In this document: positions 1 to 8,384 of the stretch, piece by piece
Numbering within the stretch: the stretch's first letter is position 1
How the letters are laid out: each line of letters begins with the position of its first letter
Assembly (NCBI GenBank): GCA_021647785.1
Contig: JAKIUC010000017.1
Coordinates: 1-64,000, forward strand
Direction: 5' to 3'
DNA from: Melioribacteraceae bacterium
Lineage (GTDB): Bacteria; Bacteroidota; Ignavibacteria; Ignavibacteriales; Melioribacteraceae
Length of the DNA: 64,000 nt
Notes under the pieces: model-generated
The model's input: the letters and a program-made list of their open reading frames with translations, nothing else
Told to the model about the DNA's origin: nothing
The model's database searches: none
Program-made: the position numbers and the translations under genes

Positions 1-2
1 AA

Positions 3-92
3 GTGACAGATAAAACATGTCAAAATTTAATTAAAAAAGTATTCGTGAGAGAGGATGATTTCTGGAAAGAGGATGCAGAAATAATACCATAA
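3..92 (+). CDS. C-terminal end of an unrecognised protein (partial)
   Basis: The reading frame is open from the window edge to a TAA at 90-92 and encodes about 29 residues ending in WKEDAEIIP. It is rich in charged residues and stops 16 bp before the next start codon, which is normal spacing for a same-strand neighbour. Too little is present to name a family, and it could also be a chance open frame, since nothing upstream can be checked. Confidence 0.35.
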   Translation: MTDKTCQNLIKKVFVREDDFWKEDAEIIP

Positions 93-108
93 ATCAGTAT
101 GGTGTCAA

Positions 109-480
109 ATGAAATGCACTATAATAGTTTTTCTATTTCTTGCAATATTCCAACCTTTTGGGCTAGATAGAATTGAAAACAACACGTTTCTCTATTTTGC
201 CGGATATGGGTTAATAACCACTCTAATAATACTTGTTAATGTTTTTATTGTTATGAATTTGTTTAAGAACTTTTTTTCAGTAGAAAACTGGACAGTAGGA
301 AAGAGCTTTTTTCATAGTTCAATTATAACAATATTTATAGCATTTTTTAATTGGCTCTATTTTATTACATTTGATAAAACGTCTAATTTAGATTTTTCCT
401 TTCTTTATTTTATTTTGTTAACAATTGCTGTAGGAATTTTTCCCAGTATGTTTTCTATCTTCTTTTTATACCGACAATGA
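109..480 (+). CDS. Membrane half of a split LytTR-type regulator
   Basis: Encodes 123 residues with four hydrophobic segments (about 4-15, 28-50, 69-87 and 95-119) and the QPFGL signature near the N-terminus. This is the usual membrane input region of Bacteroidota LytTR transcription factors. The DNA-binding half lies directly downstream at 532-993 in the same frame. The only in-frame stop between the halves is the TGA at 478-480, which lies inside a hairpin element (467-570) that contributes the last residues YRQ. The simplest reading is one ancestral membrane LytTR protein interrupted by an element insertion. Separate translation or stop readthrough cannot be excluded from sequence alone. 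Confidence 0.65.
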   Translation: MKCTIIVFLFLAIFQPFGLDRIENNTFLYFAGYGLITTLIILVNVFIVMNLFKNFFSVENWTVGKSFFHSSIITIFIAFFNWLYFITFDKTSNLDFSFLYFILLTIAVGIFPSMFSIFFLYRQ

Positions 481-570
481 AGTGGTTTTCGGAACTTCAT
501 TGTCGTAAGTTGTCAGTATATAACAACTAAATTGGTTTCTAAAACCGAAAACCAATTTGGGTTGTGTATA
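467..570. repeat. 104-bp double-hairpin element inside the LytTR gene
   Basis: Runs from TATACCGACAATGAA to GTTGTGTATA. It holds two hairpins: CGACAATGAAGT paired with ACTTCATTGTCG, and AAATTGGTTT paired with AAACCAATTT. The second stem is bracketed by TATATAACAAC and GTTGTGTATA. A second full copy of the same plan lies at 37605-37706 and a 3' part at 4053-4092. The ends are imperfect inverted repeats (TATAC at both tips). It splits a coding sequence. It looks like a MITE-, REP- or attC-like element; which one cannot be decided here. Confidence 0.7.
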
Positions 571-993
571 GAACACCGGTTGCGAAATAGAAACTTGAAG
601 CTCTCTGAAAAAGTAAATAACCAACTTAAATCGAGTTCTTTCACCGCATCACAAATTGAGGAACTTAGTTTTGATTCGGCAAATTCTAATATCGTAATAA
701 AATCTGAGAACCTATTATGTGTAAAATCGATGGGTAATTATGTTACACTTTTCTTTTTGGAGGAGAGTCAATTAAAGAAGAAAATTATACGATCAACCAT
801 GAAAGGAATTGAAAAAAACATTTCTGAAAGCCACAAAATAATTCGCTGTCATAAATCCTATTTTGTAAACATAAATAAAGTGATAACAACTTCCGGTAAT
901 GCAAGGGCATTATATCTTCATATTAATCAACTCAATTTTCAAATTCCAGTTTCAAGAAATTTTTCAAAAAAGATAATTTTAGGGACGTTGTAA
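532..993 (+). CDS. LytTR DNA-binding half of the split regulator
   Basis: Encodes 153 residues from a TTG codon that lies inside the inserted element, so the first 13 or so residues are element-derived and the start is uncertain. Residues from about 50 match a LytTR domain: an IVIKSENLLCVKSMGNYVTL-type strand pair, the IRCHKSYFVN helix/strand segment and the IPVSRNFSKKI end. LytTR proteins bind paired direct repeats near promoters. Without the membrane part the protein would be soluble and its input would be lost. The downstream TonB receptor gene (1147) is a possible target, as paired repeats occur in the gap between them. Confidence 0.75.
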   Translation: MVSKTENQFGLCIEHRLRNRNLKLSEKVNNQLKSSSFTASQIEELSFDSANSNIVIKSENLLCVKSMGNYVTLFFLEESQLKKKIIRSTMKGIEKNISESHKIIRCHKSYFVNINKVITTSGNARALYLHINQLNFQIPVSRNFSKKIILGTL

Positions 994-1014
994 CTTTCCT
1001 ATTTGTCTCTCCCA

Positions 1015-1053
1015 TTCGTCACAAACAATTGTAAATTCCCTTTTCGTCACAAA
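1015..1053 (+). promoter_or_regulatory. Direct repeat pair upstream of the TonB receptor gene
   Basis: The 11-bp sequence TTCGTCACAAA occurs at 1015-1025 and 1043-1053, 28 bp start to start, about 95 bp before the receptor start codon. LytTR sites are paired direct repeats, so this may be an operator for the adjacent regulator. The spacing is longer than the usual 21-22 bp, so this is only a suggestion. Confidence 0.25.
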
Positions 1054-1146
1054 TTAGTGTCCATTTGTCAAATTAACCTTTACATTAAACTTAAGCAATG
1101 TATGTTTGTAAAACATTTTTAGAAAATATTTTTTTGGGGAGAAAAA

Positions 1147-3174
1147 GTGAATTTAAAAATAATCTTACTAACATTACTCTTTACAACTTCTGCTTTTGCA
1201 CAAACGGGTTTATTAACAGGTAAGATAATTGATGCATCAACTAAGGAAGCTCTTATTGGTGCAAATATTTTAATAATGGAATTAGAAAATATTGGTGGTG
1301 CAACAGATGTTGATGGAAATTTTAGAATCACAATTCCAGTTGGCTCATACTCAATTAAAGCATCGCTAATTGGTTTTGAGCCTGTTATAAAAACAGATAT
1401 TGTTATAAAAGCCGGAAGTGAAATATATTTTGAAATTCAACTCTCTGGCACATCATTGCAAATAGATGAAGTAACAGTAACAGCCGATTATTTTGACAAA
1501 GCTGTAATTGAAAATAACTTAAGTACAATTGCCCTCGGTGTTGAAGAAGTACGGCGTTCGCCAGGTTCTATGGGAGATTTTCAACGGATTTTACAAGGAA
1601 TGGCTGGGGTCTCTTTTTCTAACGACCAATCAAACGAGCTTCTTGTACGTGGTGGTTCGCCAAACGAGAACTTAACAATTTTTGATAATATGGAACTCCA
1701 TTCTTTAAATCATTATCCCAATGAATTTAATTCTGGCGGACCAATAAATATGATAAACCTTGAGTTGGTGCAAGATATTCAATTCTCTACTGGCGGATTT
1801 ATATCAAAGTTTGGCGATAAAATGTCATCTACAATGAGTATAAAAACTCGGGATGGAATTACATCGAGAGCTATTGCCGGCGAAGCAAATATCTCGATGG
1901 CTGGTGCTGGCTTAACACTTGAAGGAGCTATCAATGGTGGCAAGGGGTCGTATCTTATCTCTGCCCGTATGAGTTATATCGATTTAATTGCAAGCTCTTT
2001 CGGTCTTACAGCCATCCCTATTTATCACGATGCTCAGTTTAAGTTTATGTATAATTTATCAAACAAGCATAAACTCTCGTGGTCTGGTATTTATGGTAAC
2101 GATAAAATAAATTTTGAAGGTTTGCCAGATAATATTTATGCTGAGAAGGCAAACCAAATTGATTCTACAGACACACAAATTATTGATGTAAAACAGAAAC
2201 AGTGGGCAAGTGGAATTACGCTAAATAGCGTTTGGTCAAAAAACCTTTACTCTGCAATTACAGTTTATGCAAATAATTATAACAACAAAGTCGATTTTGG
2301 ATATAGCTACACAGAACGTAAGTTTGATGGAAGTGGAAAAATCTATGATTCAAAAGTTCTCAATTCTCGTTATATTTTTTCAAATGTTAGTGATAATTTT
2401 GAAACTGCTATAAAAGCACAGTTTGGCTGGACAATTTCAAAAACCAATAGAGTAGAGTTTGGTGGTCAGTTAAAATTTGGCGGCTACGACCAAACAATGT
2501 TTTTTGATGCTGATACAGTACGCTACGATACTAACAACGATGGAATAAATGAAACTGTAATTGTTAAACCATCCGCAAACCTAACAACAAATCTTGAACT
2601 CTTTAATAATAACAGATCCTATCTTTTTATAAATGATAGACTCAAACTTTTCTCCGATAAATTGATTTTGAATATAGGTGCACGCTACGATGTTTTTACA
2701 TACAGCAATGCGGCAAATATTAGTCCACGTTTATCTGCTTCCTATTATTTAATTCCACTCATTACAAGTATCAATTTTGCTTATGGCGAGTATTATCAAT
2801 CGCACGCCTATCCTATTTATGGCGATAGATATGGTACAAACGTAAATCAATTTTTGAAAAATAGCCATTCGCGACATTTTGTTTTGGGTATTGATCATAT
2901 TTTAGATGAAGGATTAAAATTAACCGTTGAGGGATATTACAAAAAATATTCCGATATGCCAGTTGATGAGAGCTTCGTTTATCAAAATGACCCAACTTTC
3001 CGTTCAGAAAAAAGAACAAACATAGGGAAACAAAATATTTATGGAATTGATTTAATGCTTCAGCAAAAATTAGTGAAAGATATTTATGGCACACTAAGTT
3101 TTTCACGCACCTGGACTGAAGTTGAAGATCCAAGAATTGGAATGGAGGGTAGCACCTATAGTATTACAACCTAA
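1147..3174 (+). pseudogene. TonB-dependent receptor, N-terminal part (interrupted gene)
   Basis: GTG start with GGGGAG six bases upstream. The 675 residues comprise a signal peptide (about 1-19, ending AFAQ), a carboxypeptidase-regulatory-like domain (about 20-105), a plug domain with GVSFSNDQSNELLVRGGSP-type sequence (about 130-240), and barrel strands to a TAA at 3172. The barrel is unfinished: the natural end, including the terminal aromatic strand, is encoded at about 3342-3798 in the same frame after an insertion with several stops. The intact protein would take up a large nutrient across the outer membrane. The product as it stands would probably not fold. Confidence 0.8.
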
Positions 3175-3340
3175 ATCCTCCCCGAAAAAAAACTCGGGAC
3201 AGGTGTTTTTTATGTTAAGAAATTTCAAATGATAAAAAACAAATAACAAATAAACGACAAAAATCAAATTTCAAAATTTAATTTCTTGGTTCTCAATTTG
3301 TTATTTATAATTTGGTTTTTGTCGTTTGCGGCTTTGCCGC
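3165..3340. repeat. Non-coding insertion inside the TonB receptor gene
   Basis: About 175 bp separate the two receptor segments. The insert carries in-frame stops and an imperfect inverted repeat, AAACGACAAAAATCAAATT (3252-3270) against its complement at 3309-3327 with one mismatch. A small GCGGC-TTT-GCCGC hairpin marks the right junction. There is no coding sequence for a transposase, so it is a non-autonomous element or degraded remnant. The exact borders are uncertain by about 15 bp. Confidence 0.55.
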
Positions 3341-3798
3341 CATATGTATTTAACATTATTGTTGGAAAGCGTTTTAGAGATGCACGCAAAATTTTGGATA
3401 AACTTCCAGCAATAATAAAATATGCTTCATACATTCTCCCTATTTCGGACGATATGGAATTGAGTGTTAAATGGCGTTATGCAAGTGGAAAGCCTTACAC
3501 AGAAATGATTTACACAACTCGTGAACAACACAGAGCTGGAGGCGTTACCTGGACAGAGGGTGCGTGGGTTGAATCGGCAAATAAAAATGGAGTGCGTTAC
3601 CCAGATTATCACAGACTTGATTTTGGATTTAACAGTAGGTTTAACTTTGAAACTTGGAACTTAGTTGTAAATCTATCATTCCAAAATGTTTATAACCGAG
3701 CTAATATTGCTAACTATCAATACAACTCCGATGGAACAATTGATAATGTTTACCAATTTTCTGTGATGCCAATTCTTGGTTTGGATATTGAGTTTTAG
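3286..3798 (+). pseudogene. TonB-dependent receptor, C-terminal part (interrupted gene)
   Basis: The receptor sequence resumes near 3342 (YVFNIIVGKRF) and runs to a TAA. It contains typical last-barrel features: the WRYASGKPYTE segment, PDYHRLDFGFNSRF, a strand with FQNVYNRANIANY, and the terminal PILGLDIEF ending in phenylalanine as Bam-dependent barrels do. The open frame can be extended back to a TTG at 3286, but those first 18 residues are insert sequence. It is in the same frame as the N-terminal part, so the break is due to inserted stops and not to a frameshift. Confidence 0.75.
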
Positions 3799-3816
3799 GG
3801 CTAAGTTCTAATTATG

Positions 3817-3946
3817 AGAAGGCTTTGCATAACCTAAAATCTATTGTCATTCCGGCAATTTTTTAGCCGGAATCTCCCTCAAGAGCATAGATTCCGTGTA
3901 AAAGCATCACGGAATGACAGTCTTCGTGGGTTATGCAAAGCCTTCT
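3817..3946. repeat. 130-bp inverted-repeat element with nested hairpins
   Basis: The ends are a perfect 18-bp inverted repeat, AGAAGGCTTTGCATAACC at 3817-3834 against 3929-3946. The trinucleotide ATG flanks both ends and may be a target duplication. Nested inside are GTCATTCCG/CGGAATGAC and ATTCCG-type stems. It does not code. The remaining gap to 4052 holds a GAGACTCT...ATTCCTACGGAGC repeat (3950 onward) also found near 62913 and, in part, 63198. Confidence 0.6.
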
Positions 3947-4052
3947 ATGAGACTCTTACAGAGGATTCCTACGGAGCTTCGGAGGAAATTCAAAAGTAGA
4001 TGTTGTACTTCAACATTTCGACGTACTCAATGCAACGCAAGTTCAGCAACCA

Positions 4053-4092
4053 TCGGTATATAACAATCCCGCTATGCGGGATGTTGTGTATA
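4053..4092. repeat. Partial copy of the TATATAACAA hairpin element
   Basis: Carries CGGTATATAACAA, a stem ATCCCGC-TAT-GCGGGAT, then GTTGTGTATA. This matches the 3' half of the elements at 467-570 and 37605-37706, with a different stem sequence. The 5' hairpin is not recognisable. Confidence 0.55.
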
Positions 4093-4119
4093 CTTGTAAA
4101 TTATTCATTTTTTCTCTTA

Positions 4120-4797
4120 TCAAAAGTAATAACTAAAACCACCAAGTAACCCAATAGTTTGCACTGTTTTATCAATACCTTTTTTCTCTTCATTAACATC
4201 AGCTTCAACTAATCTTATATTATTCATAATACTCCACTTTGCAGAGATATCAAAAAATATTTTTTTAGTAAGTCTAAATTGCATTCCACCACCAATTCCG
4301 AGCATTGTGCTGTTGCTTTGCTCAGTATATTCTTGAATATCAATAGTAGGTCCATTAACAACTTCAACATTACCTTTTGTAGTTAATTCGTAGAAGAAAA
4401 GTCCCCCTTCAAAGCATAAATATGGTTTAAATTTTTTGCTTCCAAAGAGATATTTAATATTAAGAACTAAAGGAATAATATTTAGAGGTGCTTCAACATT
4501 AATAATAGCATCAATATTCATCTGCCCCAATAAATCCTCTAAATCTTCCATAAGACTCTGATGCAGTGCATCTTTATCAGCACTATAACGAGAATATCCA
4601 GTAGTAAATCCAAACTCAAAGTTAGGATTTGTTACAAATACAAAAGTAAGTTCTCCACCAACACCAGTTGTGTAACGGTCAGCAAATTCACCATATGGTA
4701 TATAAGCACCGCCTTTCACATTAATTCCGTATTGAGCATTTACTGTAACAGCAAAAAATGCTGCAATAATAAAAACATAGTATTTAAGATTTTTCAT
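4120..4797 (-). CDS. Outer-membrane beta-barrel protein
   Basis: The 225-residue product has a cleavable signal peptide (about 1-21, ending VNAQ) followed by GINVKGGAYIPYGEFADRY and alternating amphipathic strands to a C-terminal GGFSYYF. This fits a small eight- to ten-strand outer-membrane barrel of the PF13505-type family common in Bacteroidota. A GGGGAG ribosome site lies 6-8 bases before the ATG. It is 19 bp downstream of the channel gene on the same strand, so the two may be cotranscribed. The substrate or role is unknown; a structural or porin function is inferred from family only. Confidence 0.75.
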   Translation of the reverse strand: MKNLKYYVFIIAAFFAVTVNAQYGINVKGGAYIPYGEFADRYTTGVGGELTFVFVTNPNFEFGFTTGYSRYSADKDALHQSLMEDLEDLLGQMNIDAIINVEAPLNIIPLVLNIKYLFGSKKFKPYLCFEGGLFFYELTTKGNVEVVNGPTIDIQEYTEQSNSTMLGIGGGMQFRLTKKIFFDISAKWSIMNNIRLVEADVNEEKKGIDKTVQTIGLLGGFSYYF

Positions 4798-4816
4798 TTT
4801 ATTCTCCCCAACTTAA

Positions 4817-5536
4817 TTAATTGTTTTTTTTTGATAAAAATTTGCCAACCAACAATGCTACAAGAATTGTTAAATATAACTGTCCTGAAAGAGATACAAA
4901 CATTGTTAATGATTTTGTAAATGGAATCGCTGGGGTAACATCACCATAACCCACAGTTGTTAATGTAATAAAACTAAAATAGATATAATCATAGAATGTT
5001 GGATTACTTGTATATCCAAAATTGATTGTTCCATTTGTGATATCAAATACTAATTTGTATCCAATATCAGAAAGAATATATAGGAAGGAGCCTATAATTC
5101 CAAGAAGGAGATAACTGTTAATAGCATTTAATAGTAGAACGGAGGAAATTTCCTTATTCCTTGCTACATAGCTTATCATCGAATATGTAATGTATATTGT
5201 GAAAAAAACTAAGACAATAAATGAAAGAAGATTTGTTACCAAAGAGCCAACAAAATGATTAATCCAAATTAATGTGAATGTGAATAGCCCAAAATATGAG
5301 AGTTGTATAAATTTTTCTTTTCTAAATTTAAGAGAGGTTATGCAAGAAATGATAAGCATTGATAGAAGGATATCAAAAGCCCAATTATCTATTTCAAGCA
5401 TTTTTATTAGAGGATGGATAAAAATTATAAGAGCAAGTGAAAAGAGGAGAATAAAATTATCCCGCTTCAAAGTTTCTTCATTTAAGAAACTCTCATTTTC
5501 TACTAATGATTGTAGTTTGTTTCTGATGATTTTCAT
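4817..5536 (-). CDS. Two-TM-pore potassium channel family protein
   Basis: About 239 residues from the preferred ATG at 5536. A TTG 84 bp upstream (5620) also keeps the frame open but adds a low-complexity leader. Several hydrophobic helices span residues 25-140, followed by a pore helix and selectivity filter TLTTVGYGDVTP, then a final helix (SLSGQLYLTILVALLVGKF). TVGYGD is the K+ selectivity signature. There is no RCK or cyclic-nucleotide domain. Such proteins conduct K+ across the inner membrane. The start choice is not settled by any strong ribosome site. Confidence 0.8.
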   Translation of the reverse strand: MKIIRNKLQSLVENESFLNEETLKRDNFILLFSLALIIFIHPLIKMLEIDNWAFDILLSMLIISCITSLKFRKEKFIQLSYFGLFTFTLIWINHFVGSLVTNLLSFIVLVFFTIYITYSMISYVARNKEISSVLLLNAINSYLLLGIIGSFLYILSDIGYKLVFDITNGTINFGYTSNPTFYDYIYFSFITLTTVGYGDVTPAIPFTKSLTMFVSLSGQLYLTILVALLVGKFLSKKNN

Positions 5537-5766
5537 AGTTAAGATAAATATTGTTTTTAAATCTACATTAAAAAGATGATAAATGGAACTATTCCGATTT
5601 TTTTGATTAAAATAGAACAATTATCCCCTCCACAAACCACTGCCCCCTTATTTTATTAGTCATATCGCTTGCTTTCTATTACTTTTTTATATACTTTCGC
5701 ACTGCTTACTTATTTAATTAGGTAGTGTTTGGTGTTTGCATAATATATTTAGGAATGGAGAGTGTA

Positions 5767-6105
5767 ATGAAAAAAATTGAATCAATAATTAGACCACATA
5801 AACTGGAGGAGCTTCAAACCTCTTTACAAGAAGCGGGCTTCAATGGGTTAACAGTTTCGGAAGTACGAGGATATGGAAGACAGAAAGGACATAAGGAAAT
5901 ATACCGCGGCTCAGAATATAATTTACAATTTGTACCAAAAGTAAAAGTTGAAGTTGTTTGTGCATCAGATTCGTGTGAAATGGCAATAGATATAATTTTG
6001 AAAGTTTGCAAAACCGGAGAAATTGGAGATGGCAAAATATTTATTTATCAAATAGATGATGCAATAAGAATTAGAACTGGCGAATCTGGAAAGGATGCAC
6101 TTTAG
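5767..6105 (+). CDS. glnK: PII nitrogen signal-transduction protein
   Basis: 112 residues from ATG 5767, chosen because MKKIESIIRPHKLEELQ is the standard PII N-terminus and GGAG lies seven bases upstream. Upstream in-frame codons add an unlikely leader. The T-loop YRGSEYNLQFVPK has the tyrosine at the usual uridylylation position, the B-loop region TGEIGDGKIFI binds ATP, and the C-terminus is RIRTGESG. PII proteins sense ATP/ADP and 2-oxoglutarate and plug ammonium channels. The gene lies just before the ammonium transporter, which favours GlnK over GlnB. Confidence 0.92.
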   Translation: MKKIESIIRPHKLEELQTSLQEAGFNGLTVSEVRGYGRQKGHKEIYRGSEYNLQFVPKVKVEVVCASDSCEMAIDIILKVCKTGEIGDGKIFIYQIDDAIRIRTGESGKDAL

Positions 6106-6223
6106 AAACTATTAGATATCAAAAAAAAAAAAATCCTTTGGGCAAAAGGTCTCGTAGATAATTTTACACCATATGTAATTAAAAACTAAAAAAATTATAA
6201 GTTCATAAAATTAGGTATTCACA

Positions 6224-7474
6224 ATGGAAAATCAAGTTACTTTAGATATAACAAACAACTTATTTACAATAAACAATCTTTGGATGATGCTTGCCACAGC
6301 TCTTGTATTTATTATGCATCTCGGTTTTGCAACTTTAGAAGCAGGTTTAACACAATCCAAAAATACGATAAACATATTATTTAAAAATTCTGTAATTCCG
6401 GCAATTGGATTATTAACATATACAATTGTAGGATTTAACTTAATGTACCCTGGCGAAAGTTTTGCAGGTGCATTCTTTGGCTTTGCAGGATTTGGCGTTT
6501 CAGCAACTCCGGATGATGTAACAAACGCCTACAATATTGGTTACACATATTGGACAGATTTCCTATTCCAAGGGATGTTTGCTGCTACAGCTGCAACAAT
6601 TGTATCGGGTGCTGTTGCTGAACGAATTAAACTACCAAGCTTTCTAATTTTTGCAACAATTTTTGTTGGCTTAGTTTACCCTATTGTTGGAATGTGGAAA
6701 TGGGGCGGCGGATTTTTAGATACCTTAGGGTTTTATGACTTTGCCGGATCTTCATTAGTACACTCTGTTGGTGGATGGGGAGCTCTTGTTGGTGTAATAT
6801 TTTTAGGACCAAGATTGGGCAAATATGCAAAAGGTAAAATTACTCCTATTCCTGGGCATAACATTCCCCTTGCTGTTATTGGTGTGTTCTTGCTATGGCT
6901 TGGATGGTTTGGCTTTAACGGTGGTTCAGTTCTTTCAGCCGACCCTGCATTAGTTTCACTTGTGTTTGTTACAACCTCTCTTGCCGCAAGCGCCGGTGCA
7001 ATTGGTGCAATGACGGCTTCGTGGGGCTTTCTTAAAAAACCAGATTTAACAATGACACTTAACGGAATACTTGCCGGCTTGGTGGGAATTACTGCCGGTG
7101 CCGATTTAATGTCGCCAACAGAATCGATTATTATTGGATTTATTGCAGGAGTAATTGTTGTATTTGCCGTAGTTCTTTTTGATAAAATTAAAGTGGATGA
7201 TCCTGTTGGTGCCATATCAGTCCATTTAGTCTGCGGAATATTTGGAACTTTAGCCGTTGGTATTTGGGGTGATAAAGCAGGACTTGGACAACTATGGAAT
7301 CAACTAATTGGTGTTGTTTCAATAGGGCTTTTTGTTGTTGCAGCTACTTCAGCCATTTGGTTTGGTTTAAAGAAAACTATGGGAATTAGAGTATCGGAAG
7401 AGGAAGAATACGAAGGGCTTGATATTGGCGAACATGCTATGGAATCATATCCCGATTTTGAAAAAGTATCGTAA
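6224..7474 (+). CDS. amt: Ammonium transporter (Amt family)
   Basis: The 416-residue protein has 11 predicted membrane helices. Hallmarks are an LGFATLEAGLTQSKN N-terminal region, the conserved Asp in DFAGSSLVHSVGG with the first pore histidine, and the second pore histidine in ISVHLVCGIFGT. The tail is short and acidic, and ends ESYPDFEKVS. It conducts ammonium/ammonia across the inner membrane and would be gated by the PII protein encoded 118 bp upstream. There is no N-terminal signal peptide beyond the first helix. The gene is probably induced under nitrogen limitation, which is inferred from family. Confidence 0.95.
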   Translation: MENQVTLDITNNLFTINNLWMMLATALVFIMHLGFATLEAGLTQSKNTINILFKNSVIPAIGLLTYTIVGFNLMYPGESFAGAFFGFAGFGVSATPDDVTNAYNIGYTYWTDFLFQGMFAATAATIVSGAVAERIKLPSFLIFATIFVGLVYPIVGMWKWGGGFLDTLGFYDFAGSSLVHSVGGWGALVGVIFLGPRLGKYAKGKITPIPGHNIPLAVIGVFLLWLGWFGFNGGSVLSADPALVSLVFVTTSLAASAGAIGAMTASWGFLKKPDLTMTLNGILAGLVGITAGADLMSPTESIIIGFIAGVIVVFAVVLFDKIKVDDPVGAISVHLVCGIFGTLAVGIWGDKAGLGQLWNQLIGVVSIGLFVVAATSAIWFGLKKTMGIRVSEEEEYEGLDIGEHAMESYPDFEKVS

Positions 7475-7484
7475 CTTTCTATTG

Positions 7485-7530
7485 CTCAAATTAGTTTTAA
7501 AAGTATAACAAATTTTAAAACTAATTTGAG
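7485..7530 (+). terminator. Perfect 18-bp stem-loop between amt and the porin gene
   Basis: CTCAAATTAGTTTTAAAA at 7485-7502 pairs perfectly with 7513-7530 across a 10-nt loop. It lies 11 bp after the amt stop and before the porin gene. No run of six or more T follows, so it may be an attenuator, a processing site or an mRNA-stability element. Confidence 0.55.
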
Positions 7531-7583
7531 TTTCATTTATATCAAACAAAAATTATTTATATTAAACAATAAAAGGAAAAACT

Positions 7584-8297
7584 ATGAAAAAGAAAATTTT
7601 AAATCTCCTGATAACTGTACTATTAATCTTAATTAGTTCTACCAATCTCTTTGCCCAAGCAGAAGTTAGTGTTGGTGCTGATCTTGTTAGTAGGTACATT
7701 TGGCGTGGATTGGATTTTGGCAGTTCACCAAGCATACAGCCAACAGTAGCTTTAACTACAGGTAGTTTTGAAGTTGGTGTATGGGGAGCATATCAATTAG
7801 GAAGAGATGGTGCTACAATGCCCACAGACGAAATAGATTTATATCTTGGATATACATTTAATATTGGGAACAGTAGTCTTGGCTTAGTTGTTACCGATTA
7901 TTACTACCCACAAGGGAAATTTAAAATTGGAGATATTGATGGTGATGGAAATGGAGCACACACAATTGAAGTAGGAGCAATTTACTCTGGGCCCGAATCG
8001 TTCCCAATCTATCTATCAGGATATGTTAATGTTCATAACGATCCTGATTATAGTGCATACTTTGAAGTTGGATATTCCACAGCAGTTCAAAATGTAAGTC
8101 TTGATTTCTTTATTGGTGCTACGCCAGGTGGGGTTAATGCTTACTACAATACCGATAGTTTTAGCGTAACAAACATTGGAATTAAAGCAGCAAAAGAGAT
8201 TAAAATCAATAATGATTTCTCACTCCCTATTTTTGGCTCATTGATACTAAACCCAAATCAAGATATTGCATATTTAGTTTTTGGAATTAGTATTTAA
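7584..8297 (+). CDS. TorF-family putative outer-membrane porin
   Basis: The 237-residue product begins with a lysine-rich signal peptide ending LFAQ (about 1-25). The mature part opens AEVSVGADLVSRYIWRGLDF, a pattern typical of the TorF/Gcw_chp porin family, and ends in a strand finishing LVFGISI. It has AAAGGAAAAACT before the ATG. The position after PII and amt suggests a channel for nitrogenous solutes across the outer membrane. That role is inferred from context, while the beta-barrel nature follows from sequence. Confidence 0.8.
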   Translation: MKKKILNLLITVLLILISSTNLFAQAEVSVGADLVSRYIWRGLDFGSSPSIQPTVALTTGSFEVGVWGAYQLGRDGATMPTDEIDLYLGYTFNIGNSSLGLVVTDYYYPQGKFKIGDIDGDGNGAHTIEVGAIYSGPESFPIYLSGYVNVHNDPDYSAYFEVGYSTAVQNVSLDFFIGATPGGVNAYYNTDSFSVTNIGIKAAKEIKINNDFSLPIFGSLILNPNQDIAYLVFGISI

Positions 8298-8338
8298 TTT
8301 TTCTGTTGCAAACTTTTAGTAGCAATTGTATTTTTTTC

Positions 8339-8367
8339 GTAGTAGTCGCATAAAATGCGACTACTAC
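8339..8367. terminator. Hairpin between convergent genes
   Basis: GTAGTAGTCGCAT at 8339-8351 and its exact complement at 8355-8367 enclose a 3-nt loop, between the ends of the convergent porin and cytochrome-like genes. It probably serves as a shared transcription end, although neither strand has a classical T-run after it. Confidence 0.5.
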
Positions 8368-8384
8368 TGAGTATTTAGGAATGG

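Noticed and set aside
478-480. TGA read as selenocysteine
   Set aside because: No selenocysteine insertion structure or catalytic Sec context is apparent; the TGA is in repeat DNA.
467-570. Classical integron attC site
   Set aside because: The ends resemble attC in having TAACAA and GTTG, but the GTTRRRY core is not matched and no integrase is visible, so it was left as an unresolved hairpin element.
6733-7215. 160-codon open frame on the minus strand within amt
   Set aside because: It is the complement of strongly conserved transporter sequence and has proline/threonine-rich nonsense composition.
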